From: Mactra quadrangularis
Taxonomy: Eukaryota; Mollusca; Bivalvia; Venerida; Mactridae
DNA: 64,000 nucleotides
Direction of reading: 5' to 3'
Assembly: GCA_025267735.1 (NCBI GenBank)
Contig: CM046297.1
Location: 10,972,515 to 11,036,514 of the forward strand
The translations under genes and the position numbers were made by a program. The notes beneath the pieces are model-generated. The model searched no databases. It was given only the letters and a program-made list of their open reading frames with translations, and was not told the origin of the DNA. Of the stretch, positions 1 through 35,200 are shown piece by piece. Each line of letters begins with the position of its first letter. Positions within the stretch are counted from its first letter, which is position 1.

Positions 1-22891
<22,891 letters not shown>

Positions 22892-23180
22892 CCTTCTCTG
22901 TAGCGACGATTTGACTTGAAATGAAGTTGTGCAATGAACTTGGCATTTTATAGAATAGTCGGAATACCTCTGTACTTATCGCCCGTTAGATTGCGTCAAG
23001 GAAGATAATCGAATAGTTCCGAATTTAAACCGGAAAAGCTTCGAGGTTATACGCTGGTTCCCTCACAGCGTAAATATTATATTTATAGAACATGGGACAC
23101 ATTAACGTCGATGATAGCCGTGGTGTTCCAAATATAGAAACATTTCTGTTATTTGTGTTTTCCGGGGGCAATATTTAGCC
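22892..23180. promoter_or_regulatory. Putative bidirectional promoter, ABCC / THAP gene
   Basis: Only 289 bp separate the ABCC start codon (minus) from the THAP start codon (plus). The interval must hold both 5' UTRs and core promoters unless there are untranslated first exons elsewhere. It contains AAATATTATATTTATAG (about 23064) as a possible TATA-like element. The THAP start has a good context, TAGCCATGG. Shared control is inference. Confidence 0.6.
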
Positions 23181-23296
23181 ATGGTTTATTGCTTCGCTTA
23201 TGGATGCAATCATCGTTCTGGTAAAGTAGGAAATTGTCAACATTTTAGATTTCCATTAGACGAGAACAGAAGAAAGTTATGGATAAAAAGAGCAAG
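23181..23296 (+). CDS. THAP gene exon 1
   Basis: Encodes MVYCFAYGCNHRSGKVGNCQ through LWIKRA, the first half of the C2CH THAP finger. The start has a good context (GCCATGG). Donor GTAAATC, phase 2. The finger is completed only by exon 2, 8.4 kb away. Confidence 0.85.
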
Positions 23297-26200
23297 GTAA
23301 ATCAGTTTCAAAAAGGGATAAGCATAAATAGACAAGTTTAAACTGCGGTCAAATAAACAAATGTGCGGTCTTTTAATTGCGATTTTCTGGTCAAATGCGG
23401 ATAATAGTGAGGCTTATTTCCACAATGTAATATACATGTTGAGTTTTATTGTTTTAATGAAGAAAGAAATTGTTTCTGAAGTGAATATTTGGAGAATTTA
23501 TTTTTCACCATAATCACGAAGAATTGAGAGCTCTAAATGATAATATTCTACCCAATTTGCGTATCACACTTATTGTCAACTGCTGATACATGTAGTAGAT
23601 TTATAGTATCAATATGCTACGGTCTATTCTAGGAATATAACCACGCTAAAGGTGCTCACTCTCTTTTACTGTTGGAATAAAATAATTCGTTTTTTTTTCA
23701 GAATTTTGAATTGAACTGGCTCGGTCAATTCTTCTTAACAGCAAATGCAATTTGTTGAATCTACTGATTGTTTAACCCTTTACCTAATAAGAGCAGTCTA
23801 CCAGATCATACAAGTTAGAGATAAAATGTACCTTTATCTCATAGAAAGTTTAAATGATGGCTACTGTTTTGACACATATGTATTTTAACAGGCATTTACT
23901 ATAATAAATAATATGAAATTAGGTGCTACCTATGGCGCGGAAAACACACTTATTTGTATTACTTAAAATAAGTTGAAATTAAAAAAAAATAAGATTGTGA
24001 CGTTGGCAAAATAAAATTAAAGATATGGTGCTGTGAAGGATTTATTTTGTTTGAGGGCCTATTAATTAGATAAGCTAGGGGAGATAACTGCGTAATAATT
24101 TATCGCATTCAGAAAAATTTGACACATGTCATTCTTTTACGTCAGAATCATATCTAAATTCTAAAAGAAATGTATTGTACATATTTATTTATCTTATAAA
24201 TAGAGATAAAGGTAAAAAAGCCTCGATAAATCATTCATTTTTTAGAATGGAAATGTTTTCCTCTTTAAACAATGCCCGGTAACGTTACGTTACGGTAACG
24301 TGCCGGTTTTATCATGAATGTCTCTTAGCGACGTCACGAACGGTGCGTTGGTAAGTATTTTCGAGGTAAAAAGTCATAAATAAATATTTTAATGAGGAAA
24401 TGAACGAATAAAACGACCAAATATATTTTGAACTGTTATCATGGAAAAAACATCGTAAATAAGCACGTTTGAAAATATTTTGTAAGCGGTCACGAGGAAG
24501 CTGCAAATATTTTTATCCAATGAAAAGCCGCCAGTAGCTTCATTCATTGATCCGTATCGTTGAACGCTTGTAGTGCAATTTTCTTTAGAGCGTCTTTAAT
24601 CTTGATTCACAGATGTTTGATTAAGCGTCAGATAAAATTGATGAAAATGGCTGCGCCCATGGTCTGGAGATGATTTTCAAACTCATAGGTATATCATTTT
24701 TTCATTGATTTTATCAGTTTTTTCAATTTTAAAAAATTAACGTACGTCATACACGTTGTCTAAAAGCGCTCAAAACCCGCTCGGGTTTTCCGCGTATTAA
24801 TTTAATCAAATTTAAGTAAGAACAAATATTTTAGAGTATTAAATTTGCTATCTAATGGTGTGAATTATATATTTTTTCAACTATTAATAAGAACGTTATG
24901 ACAGTTGAAATAATATACAAAACTAAAATATAGCATTTAAATTAGTAAAAAATGTATAAGATCAACATCTGTCAAAAGTGCAGTTGATAATCAGGCCTAA
25001 ATTAAAAATAAGTTTGTTTGTACTGCTCGACCGACCCGTCAAAAAGGCCCCGACTCAAAAAAATTTTCGAGTCATTGAGCTGACAAATTTTTTTTAAATC
25101 TTTTTACGATCGTTCTGTAGAAACTGTACTTTCCACTGTCTACTTCTTTTCGTTTTTTAAGCTTTCCGCATTACGCAGCATCCAAAAAAGAGGTCGTATT
25201 TTCTGTCACAATTAACATCGTTAATAATAATAGTTTCCGCGGCAATTCGCCGATTCGTCAAATGGCGAAAAAAATATTTAAAAAATAAGCATATTGTTTC
25301 ATATGAGACTACAATATAGTACCCTTATTGACCCACGATTGTTAATCCAGATAAGAAATGTGCAAAGTAAGACTGTCCGCGGCAATTATACATGTCAATT
25401 ACGCGTCAATTAGACCTTAATGTCGGTCACACGCTGGGAGATTAACTCGCCGACAAAAGGTGTCAGAAAATCGATAAGGGAGTCGTCGATTTACTTAACA
25501 CACTCGATAACATAAGACTGGTTTTTATAGAGAGTATATTGATCTAGGGGTCACCGAGGAATAACCAGTCAACTTATTTTCATACGATCATCAATATCGG
25601 GGGATTAATTTAAACACCGCGTGCGCGAAAAACCAATTATCTTTTCACATAGTTGTTTGCTTAGGCATCGTTTGTTAAATCAGGATGAAAACATTGAAAA
25701 CAATAAGCTTTTTATCTGCAAAAGACGTTTCATATGAAATTGCGATCTAGCGTGGGTCGCGAAAATGAATGTTATTACGCCGACATGGTTCAATGCCATT
25801 TCGTTCCATATGATACAAACATTGAATAATGCACAATGAAGTAATTTAGAGATAAATTGTAACTTAATGGTTCGCTTTGACGGTTATTTACGTTTATTTT
25901 CGGGAAAATCCTCTTTGTTTTTCTTAACCGTTAAAATCGGAGAAAGTGTGGTTGGTTAAAGGCCGAATTTTGCTCAGTTAAGATTTTATTTAAATCGGAA
26001 ATGACGTCTCTGAAATGTCCAAATATAATTACATATTTTCACTAATAGATTTAAGACTAAGAAATAATTTTATTTTAAAATAAAAACGAACCTGTGAAGG
26101 TTATAATTATAGATATAGAGTTGTTGAAAAATTAATTTAATGAGATGTGTATTATTTAAAATCATGCCAAAGCGAAAAGAAAGTATTTTGAAGCAAATTA

Positions 26201-29200
26201 AATTAAGCAGGACATATAGATATACATTTGCTGATACTTATTTATAGTGTTTAAGTTAAACCTTAACTTGTCCTTTATTATGTTAAAACCAAGAAATTGA
26301 TGCACTCTTTCATATTAAGAAATGGTCATTGTAATTGGAATTATTGTTGTTTGAAAATATTTTTTATTTAGATTATGAGTTAAGTCATACACATGTAGGT
26401 AAAAAGAAATAAACAATTCATCCATGGGCATTATATTTTATAAAAGGGTTGGAAATAATTTATATATGCTACTATGCTGTTAAATATTTATATTTATTTC
26501 AGCACTAATTACCTTGCAAAATGAGTATTAAAGAATTAGAAATCAATTTTTTTCGACCCTCCCCAGTGGTGGATAAATAAAATTGGCTAGTGAGAACGGG
26601 AACAGGTCATTTCTCCACTAAGTCATCCACTTATAGTAGTCATTTCTCCACTCTAGCCAGGTCATTTCTCCACTTTTATATATAATACGATTATTGTGTT
26701 AGGTGATAATTACCCATATTATTGGATTGTTATAATGAGACATTATATCAATTAAAAGTACAAACTGATATAATTTTTAGCATATTTATAGGTCTATTTT
26801 TATACTGTTCTAAAAATAATTAATTAATCAACGATAAAAAACATTTCCTTCTCATTCATTGGTCGTTCTAAGGATCCCGTTTCTGATTGGTTAACAGTAA
26901 TAATTCCAACCAGGATTTAACACAAATTTCATACTACTAATGAGATTAAATATCTAGTAAAATAGATCAACTAAATAATTACATCTAACATATTTACACA
27001 AATTATAAGTACCTGGTTTTATCTAACTGAGCACCATTCAAAGAAAGGCCCAACATACTGGACACATATTATAATAATCATGAGCATATGAATATTCACA
27101 CAACATAATTGGATTGTCACAACTCAATCCATCATTATAATTATAATAACATATAAAATAACAAAACAAATATCTTGGGTGGGTGGGAGGAAAAATTTTT
27201 CAAACTAAAAACGTGACTTATAGGTGCTCTATACAATCGAACAGTGCCGAACCGCGTAATATAAGAAAATTTTATTTTTAACGTAGCAAACTGTTAACCA
27301 ATCAGAAACGGGATCCTTAGAACGACCAATGAATGAGAAGGAAATGTTTTTTATCGTTGATTAATTAATTATTTTTAGAACAGTATAAAAATAGACCAAT
27401 TAATTCCCTTAAAAATTTCAATAAATAAGGACAACTTTGATAAATTAATATAGATTTAATTAGGTAATAATTCCAACCAGGATTTAACACAAATTTCATA
27501 CTACTAATGAGATTAAATATCTAGTAAAATAGATCAACTAAATAATTACATCTAACATATTTACACAAATTATAAGTACCTGGTTTTATCTAACTGAGCA
27601 CCATTCAAAGAAAGGCCCAACCCAAGCCCAACATAAGCAAATCCAAAAAACAACAAAAAACAAAAAAAAAACACAATAAAAAAAAAAAAAAATTAAATAA
27701 AATTTAACTTATTAAGCCAAATTAAACAAAACAATAATGCACATAAAGCAACTCAAATCAGCATAACTTAAATGATATCTTTCATTTTAACATGCAAGCA
27801 GTAGCAAAATAACTGATAGATTCAATCAGAATCTTTAGTAATAACATATGGAAAGATCTTACCTTTAGTAATTACATACAATCATCTAAAAAAAAAGAAA
27901 AATCACAATATCAATAGCTGGTAAAATCTGATGTCAATATGGAATTCAAAGAGTCGAAATAACTCGATGGAAAAAATAGCCCAACTTCCTCGAACCTTCC
28001 ATGTTCAAGTGTAAACCCCCATCCATCCTAGCATATAAAAACTTACATATTTCACCCTTATGACAAAATGATCTAAAGGATCTGACAAACTTAAAACCTA
28101 ATCTTCTTGAAAGGTCACATAAACCCTTATTCACCTCCATAATAATAACTTTTGTTGTTGTATGATCAATAGGTCTGGGCAAAATGGACGACACTATGAT
28201 CTTTAAACCAGGATTCATATTTCTAATACCACCAATTAAGTTGGCAAAATCATTAATTATTCTATCCTTTGGATGCCCATTTGCTATGTTATTGGTGCCC
28301 ACATGTATAAGAATGTAATCATGATTCATTAAAAGGTCTTTATCTCGTTGCAATATACTTAAAAGTCTCAGAATAGTTGTTCCCGGAAAGGACCGTAACT
28401 CTGTGCCTTCAATTGGTTGAACATGTTTTATAATGCTATCACCCACAATAGCCACTTTTCTAAGTTCTAAAAAGAGATTTTAATAAATATTAATTATTAA
28501 ACAAAATAACAAAAAGACAAACTATTCACTGCACGAATTTTTCAAGTACTGCCACCGTAAACTAGTCCTATAACGTAAAATTTAAATAGCATAAAATTAA
28601 CAATATAGGCTGTCAAATAAGACAAATAAGCAAAACAAATTAATACATAGTTTATACAGAAACGTTTTGAACACATGTACACCTGCCATCTGCAGACAAA
28701 ACCCAGAAAGTTGTGTCATCCATCTGAAAGCCTTGCGACCCCTACTGTTAGGTAGAGGCCAGTACATGTGTCAAACAACATATAAACTAGTGTCTATTGC
28801 CTATTCGCAAACAAAGTCCAGATAGTTTGCTCGTCCATCTGAAAACCTTGCATCTATTACTGTTCATAATAGATCAAACACCTAGCGTCAAATCATCTAA
28901 TACATAATACATACAATTAACACTTATATCATAACCTGTTCTACCATCAATAGACAGCAAAGTTTATAGTGTCATTTCATCACATTGAAAATGCTTTATC
29001 CTAACTGATAGAACAGGCATGACTAAAATATTATTAATCAAATTTGTTTTCTATGCCTAATTACAATCTAAGCTCATATGTACTACTTATCTTTCAGCCC
29101 CCAGGTTCTCAAACTTTCATTTACAAAACTAGAAACTTTAATTTTATCTTTTAAAGAATAATCCAAATATTTTTTTTTGTATAATTTAATATCCATGGGC

Positions 29201-32200
29201 ATTATATTTTATAAAAGGGTTGGAAATAATTTGTCATTTATATATGCTACTATGCTGTTAAATATTTATATTTATTTCAGCACTAATTACCTTGCAAAAT
29301 GAGTATTAAAGAATTAGAAATCAATTTTTTTCGACCCTCCCCAGTGGTGGATAAATAAAATTGGCTAGTGAGAACGGGAACAGGTCATTTCTCCACTAAG
29401 TCATCCACTTATAGTAGTCATTTCTCCACTCTAGCCAGGTCATTTCTCCACTTTTATATATAATACGATTATTGTGTTAGGTGATAATTACCCATATTAT
29501 TGGATTGTTATAATGAGACATTATATCAATTAAAAGTACAAACTGATATAATTTTTAGCATATTTATATTATGTTTGAAACTGAAACTATTTATCAATTT
29601 AAGCATTTTTTTATATAAATATTTTTTGTTTAATTGGTTTATCATTATAAAGTGTTATTGAATGTGATGTGTTTAATCAAATTATATGTTTTAAGTGAAA
29701 ATGTTTCCTCTTATATGCAATTGTTAAGTACAAAATTTATCTATTTTATAACATTAATAAATGTAATTGTAATTTTATGAATATTTGAATGGATTTAGCT
29801 GTTTATTTTTTTTAATTGGAATGTTTGCTGTTCTTTGACGGTAAGATTATTTCATTATCATTTCTTTTTTATATTTTAGATATTTTATTTTTAGTCAGTA
29901 CCTAAATTGTATCAGAAGAAATATACTAAATAACATACATAATTGCAATTTAGATTACATTTGCATATAAATTAATGTCATCAAAATAATACAATTAATT
30001 ATCATAATATACTAAATAAACATTCTACATTGTAATATGTAAGTTCAAAAATAAACATTATTCACAAAATTACCATCTACATAACTTAATAACATACATT
30101 TACCTTATATATAAAAAGTGGAGAAATGACCAGAATAGAAAGTGGAGAAATGACCAGGGTAGAACGTGGAGAAATGACCAGGGTAGAAATGACTTAGTGG
30201 AGATATGACTGTAAGCCAGTGAGAACCCAGTAATAATCATATAAAGGCAGAGACATCCTGTGTGTTGAAAAATAGAATTAGGCAGTTTAAGTGTTCAGAC
30301 ACATTGTTTGATGTTTTTGATATAATTACTGCCGATAAGGACGTCCCTAAGGATGTTGTTGAGAACTTTGAGAAATGTGCAAAAATTGTGGTCAATACGA
30401 TTTTTAGCTTCTTTCGAACCACTGAACCACAAACCTATATTGAATGTTGATGACCTATCTATGCCAGGTTAGTAAAATAGAATAATTCTGAAGTTATTGA
30501 AATACAAAAACAACTAAAGAAACATGAAGTTTTCTCATTTTATTCTATATTAAAAAAAATGCATAGCAAAATATACAAAGTTCTTAATATCCCGGTATTC
30601 ACTGAAAAATTCAACACGCAATAGCAAAAAAAAAAAAAAAAAAAAAATACCTACCTACCTACCCACCTCAGAAATTCAGGGTCGAGCAGTACAAACAAAC
30701 AATTTTTTAATGATGGCCTCATTGTTAATTGGTGTTAGTTGTGTCACTAGCAGTTTAAAATTCCAATTATATAAGATAAGATCAAATAACATATGTTTAT
30801 TGTTGCAGCTGTGAGAACAATATAGATCATAAAAACATCAGGGAGCCTGTTAAAAATTGAAAAAAATTACATCTTATCACTGATTAATAAATGTTAATCC
30901 CTTTGATGAAGATATTGTGACTGATTTGTATATTTAACTGCAGACTGGAACTTAAAAAACTAAACATTTTGAAACAGATATGGAGATTTTGTGTTATTTC
31001 TCTGAATAAACATTTTTGTTGACAAAATCATCATTTTTTTTATATTATTAAAACCTTTTTCTTAAAATCGTAGTTCATTAGAAGATGATATTTTATTACT
31101 AAAAAGTAATTTTTTAAAAAGTGATTTAAATGTTAGAAAAACCAAGGATTAAACATTACTTTAACCAGTCAGACTTTACAAATCATGAATGTGACATCTG
31201 GATTTATACCTGTATGCCTTAAATCAAATTTGTGATTAAAGTCAAAATACAACATACTATTTTTTTCTGAGCATTCATTAGGTAAGTGATTTATCTACAA
31301 TATTCTGTAAATATTCTGTATTTACATTATTTAGTGGAAATATGTTTTTTGATAGCATAAAGTTTAGAGGGGACAAAATGGGACAGTATTAGAATCACAT
31401 ACAGGGGACAAAAAGGGACAGTATTAGAATCACATACAGGGGACAAAAGGGGACAGTATGAGGTAAAGGGTTAATCTATCCGGTTGGCTTACCCAGTTAA
31501 GTCACCGTCCAAAATTTGCCTTTTAACTTTTAAGTATAAAAAAATAATAGTTATTAGTACATATAGCTATATATACTGTATACTGACTACTACTATGTAG
31601 TATTATAGTTACACTATACATGTACAATATTGTTTGTATTTGTATATTGTTGTTGGAACTTAATTGAATCTTGAAATCTTGTATACAGTAATATAATGAA
31701 AACTGTTATTGTCTAAATTGCAGGCGTTCTGATAGAACTGAAGTTAACTCCAACGATAGACTTTGTAGCTGCCATTTTGTTAATGGAGATAAGGAAAATG
31801 AACCAACTATATTTTTTGATGGAAGAATAAAATATGCACAATTAAATGCACCAATTTTAAATAGGTACATACATTTAGAAACTATGACTATTTAAGTACT
31901 TATTGTTTATAATCAGCATTTTAAACTATGGAAGTTTTTAATGCTGCGAATTGCAATGTAGGAGCAGTAGTCTAGTGGTAGGACGCGCGTTTAGGGACCG
32001 AAAGGTCCTCACTCCTTTATTCGTATCCCACTAAGGGCACTGCTAATTTCATTGAGCAAGAAATTCACCTGCGATTGCTTCACTCCACCTAGGTGTAAAT
32101 GGGAACCTGCGAAGGTGGTATAATTCTGTTGCACTAATTTGTCGGCCGCACTTATAAGCGGAGTAAAAAGACTCCCCATGCAGATTGGTAGATAGATACC

Positions 32201-35200
32201 AGTAGCCCGATGAACAGGGGTAATAGCTGTAAAATCGGTGAACGTGCGTAAGCATGAAACTAAGACTACAAAATGTCATTACATTACAGTTAAGTCATAG
32301 GTCTTGAGCACAGTAAGTAGCTCACCAGGATTTTGAATCCAGCTTCAACGAAAGTGATGGCAATTTCCTCCTTTAATAAGAAAAATATATTTCTGTGAAA
32401 GAGTAGATGAATACTGGATGTAGAAAATTTAGAGCCAAGATAGCTAGTTTAGGTGTTGTTAAATGACCATGAATGTATGTGTTGACTAGGCGTTTAACCC
32501 ACATAAAAATGAAATTGGGAAAAATACACATGATGTAGCCGTACGTCGCTGTATGACACTTCGTTGATTTTAATCAATTTTGGACATTAGCTTTGTTATT
32601 ATTCATAATTTTGATACTCGAGGGATTAATTTTGTATATTTTGTCCATTATTTTCTTGTCTTAATATTTGTACATTGTAATCATTTTGACATGTTATCAA
32701 AACTGTAACTCTCTTGGTGTTATATACTGGCTTCATGTTGATGTAAGCCTTATCACGTGTTCAGTTATACATCGAAGATTTATTCAAATTTAGTGTATGC
32801 AATTTATTTATTGTACTGATCTGTTATTTTTAAGACTAAGACGGAAAATACTAATGGAGTATGATAGTGATGCGTCTGAAATGATGAGCGACTCACCAGT
32901 AAATACCCCATATATACAAGCAGTGGACCACGATCACACTTACCTGAGCGTGCCAAAGCATACAAACATCGAGGCTACAAATACCACTAATGATGCAATG
33001 GATACCACAAGCGTCAAGGAAGTTCAAAATTCGGAAAATTTTACAACTGACAAAAGCATTAAACATCAGTCTGATAATGTCAAGGAAATTAAGAATTCAG
33101 ACAATGTTACTACTGGCAGAGACATGAAACGTCCGTCTGATAATGCAACAGGTGAAAGTGGCCTAAAAAAATGTCGTGTTTTCTCATTTAAAGTCTTTAA
33201 ACAGCCTGACAATGTCACAGCTGTTAAAGATTTTCAGCAATTAGAGGATGTATTAGTTCAGGAAAATCTAAACTTTGAAAATTTCCAAGTTGTTAAAGAC
33301 ATCACACAATCAAACAATGTCAAAGATGATGAAGATGTCGAACTACCCGGTAATGTTGAATCTGTTAAAGAATTAATGCAAACTTCTAATGTTAGATTTC
33401 CGACAAACGTACAAACTGAAAATACCACAAATGACAACAAACAAAGTGATTTTGTGAAAGCTGATAAAAATGTCGAACAATCCGAAAGTGTCATAGCTAA
33501 AAAAAGAAATTATAAAGGCGTGCTTGTAGTTAAACAGTCCGTCCAATTTGATAATGTGGGAGATCTTTCTAAATTAAATGTAATAACTAAAAAGAACATC
33601 AAACGTCCTGTCTGTGTGCAAGCTAGTGGATACAACCAACAACCTATCAATGGTGAAGCTTCCTCAGTCACCAAACAATCCGGATATGCCAAACCTAACA
33701 AGACTGTCGAACAACCTGACGTTGCCATAGCTAATAAAAGAAATTTCAAAGGTGTTTATGCTGTCGAACAATCTGTCAAATTTGAACCTGTTGAAAACGT
33801 CAAAGAATCTGATAATGTGAAAACTGTCTTAGGCATCAATCAATCTGACAGTTTCAGCACAAATAATAACATCATGCAATCTCCCTATTTCAAACCTTAT
33901 AAGAACGTCCAACAATGTGCCAATGAGGATGCTGTTGTAAGAGTCAATCAATCTGACAATTTTATTTCTAGTAAGTACGTCAAACAATGTGTCAATGAAG
34001 ATGCTATGATAAGTGTCAATCAATCTGACAATGTCATTACTAGTAAGAACGTCAATCAATCCAACAATTTTAAATCTAATAAGAACGTCAAACAATGTGT
34101 AAATGTTGGTGCTGTAAATGTCCATCAATCTAATTTCGAAACTAGTAAGAATGTCAATCAATCTGACAAATTCAAAGCTAATAAGAACGCCATTCAATCT
34201 GACAAAGTCAGTCCTGTTAAATGTTTTCCTAATATCTTTTATCTTAATACATTAATTCAACCTGTCAATGTATCATCTGCTGAGGACAATCAACCGTTAG
34301 GAAACACCTTAGCTAATGACAGTGTCACAGCTGTTACAGCCATTCGTCAACCAGAGAGCATTACCACAGTTAAAGAGATAACACAGCCAGAAAATCTTAC
34401 TACAGCAAGAGAGAAGCAACTTCGTTTTGTTGCATTGAATCTGTTTGAAAGACTCAACAAACCTAAACTTTTTATAAAATCTATTAATGAGATTGCTACT
34501 AAATTACCACCTCCAAGTAATATCAACATTGTTGTAAAAAGTAGAAACCAACCTGACCATGTCATTACTGTTGGAAACAAACAACACGTGGACTGCGATT
34601 CTGTCGATAGAAGTGAACACCCACCTGACGATGTCACTAGTGTTGAAAATAGAACACATTCTGAACATGAAACTTGTGTTGAAAACGAAGCACAACTGGA
34701 CTGTGCCAATGTTATTAAAATTGAAAACGAATCTGGCAATGTCACTAGTGTTGAAAATAGAACACCCTCTAAACATGAAACATGTGTTGAAAACGAAACA
34801 CAAATTGACTATGGCAATATTATTAAAAGTGAAAACGAATCTGGCGATGTCACTGGTGTTGAAAATAGAAATCGATCTGACCTTGTGACTTCTGTTGAAA
34901 ACGAAAAAGATGCTGAATGTGCCACTAGTGATGAAAACCGCAAACAATGTGACATTACTACAGCTGGTGAAAGCAACGAACAGTCTGATAATGTCACAGT
35001 GAAAAACCTGAAACAATTTTACACTGATGCAGGTATTAAAGGCATTAAAAGCTTTAGAGAAGATAGAAATGTAGTTATGGATGTTAAATCAGGTTGGTAT
35101 ATTTGTAAAACCTCTGAATACTCTTGTTCAGCCATGTACTGAATGGTATAAACTATGTCCATTCTAATTTAATACTTAGTCTGACTTTTTAATGTTCGTT

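Larger units (their letters stand above)
25012..30700. repeat. Inverted 21-bp repeat enclosing 5.7 kb of nested repeats
   Basis: The 21-bp sequence GTTTGTTTGTACTGCTCGAC + C (25012-25032) recurs exactly inverted at 30680-30700. It could mark the ends of one large transposon or be two unrelated copies of one short repeat. Sequence just inside the two copies does not match. The stretch 25033-26420 shows nothing else recognised. Confidence 0.5.

Noticed and set aside
24273..24305. Palindromic GTAACGTTACGTTACGGTAACG as a protein-binding operator
   Set aside because: Single occurrence in an intron; no partner site or gene context to support a role.
33258..35016. Several antisense frames of 60-170 codons opposite THAP exon 3
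   Set aside because: Mirror images of codon-phased repeats in the real exon.
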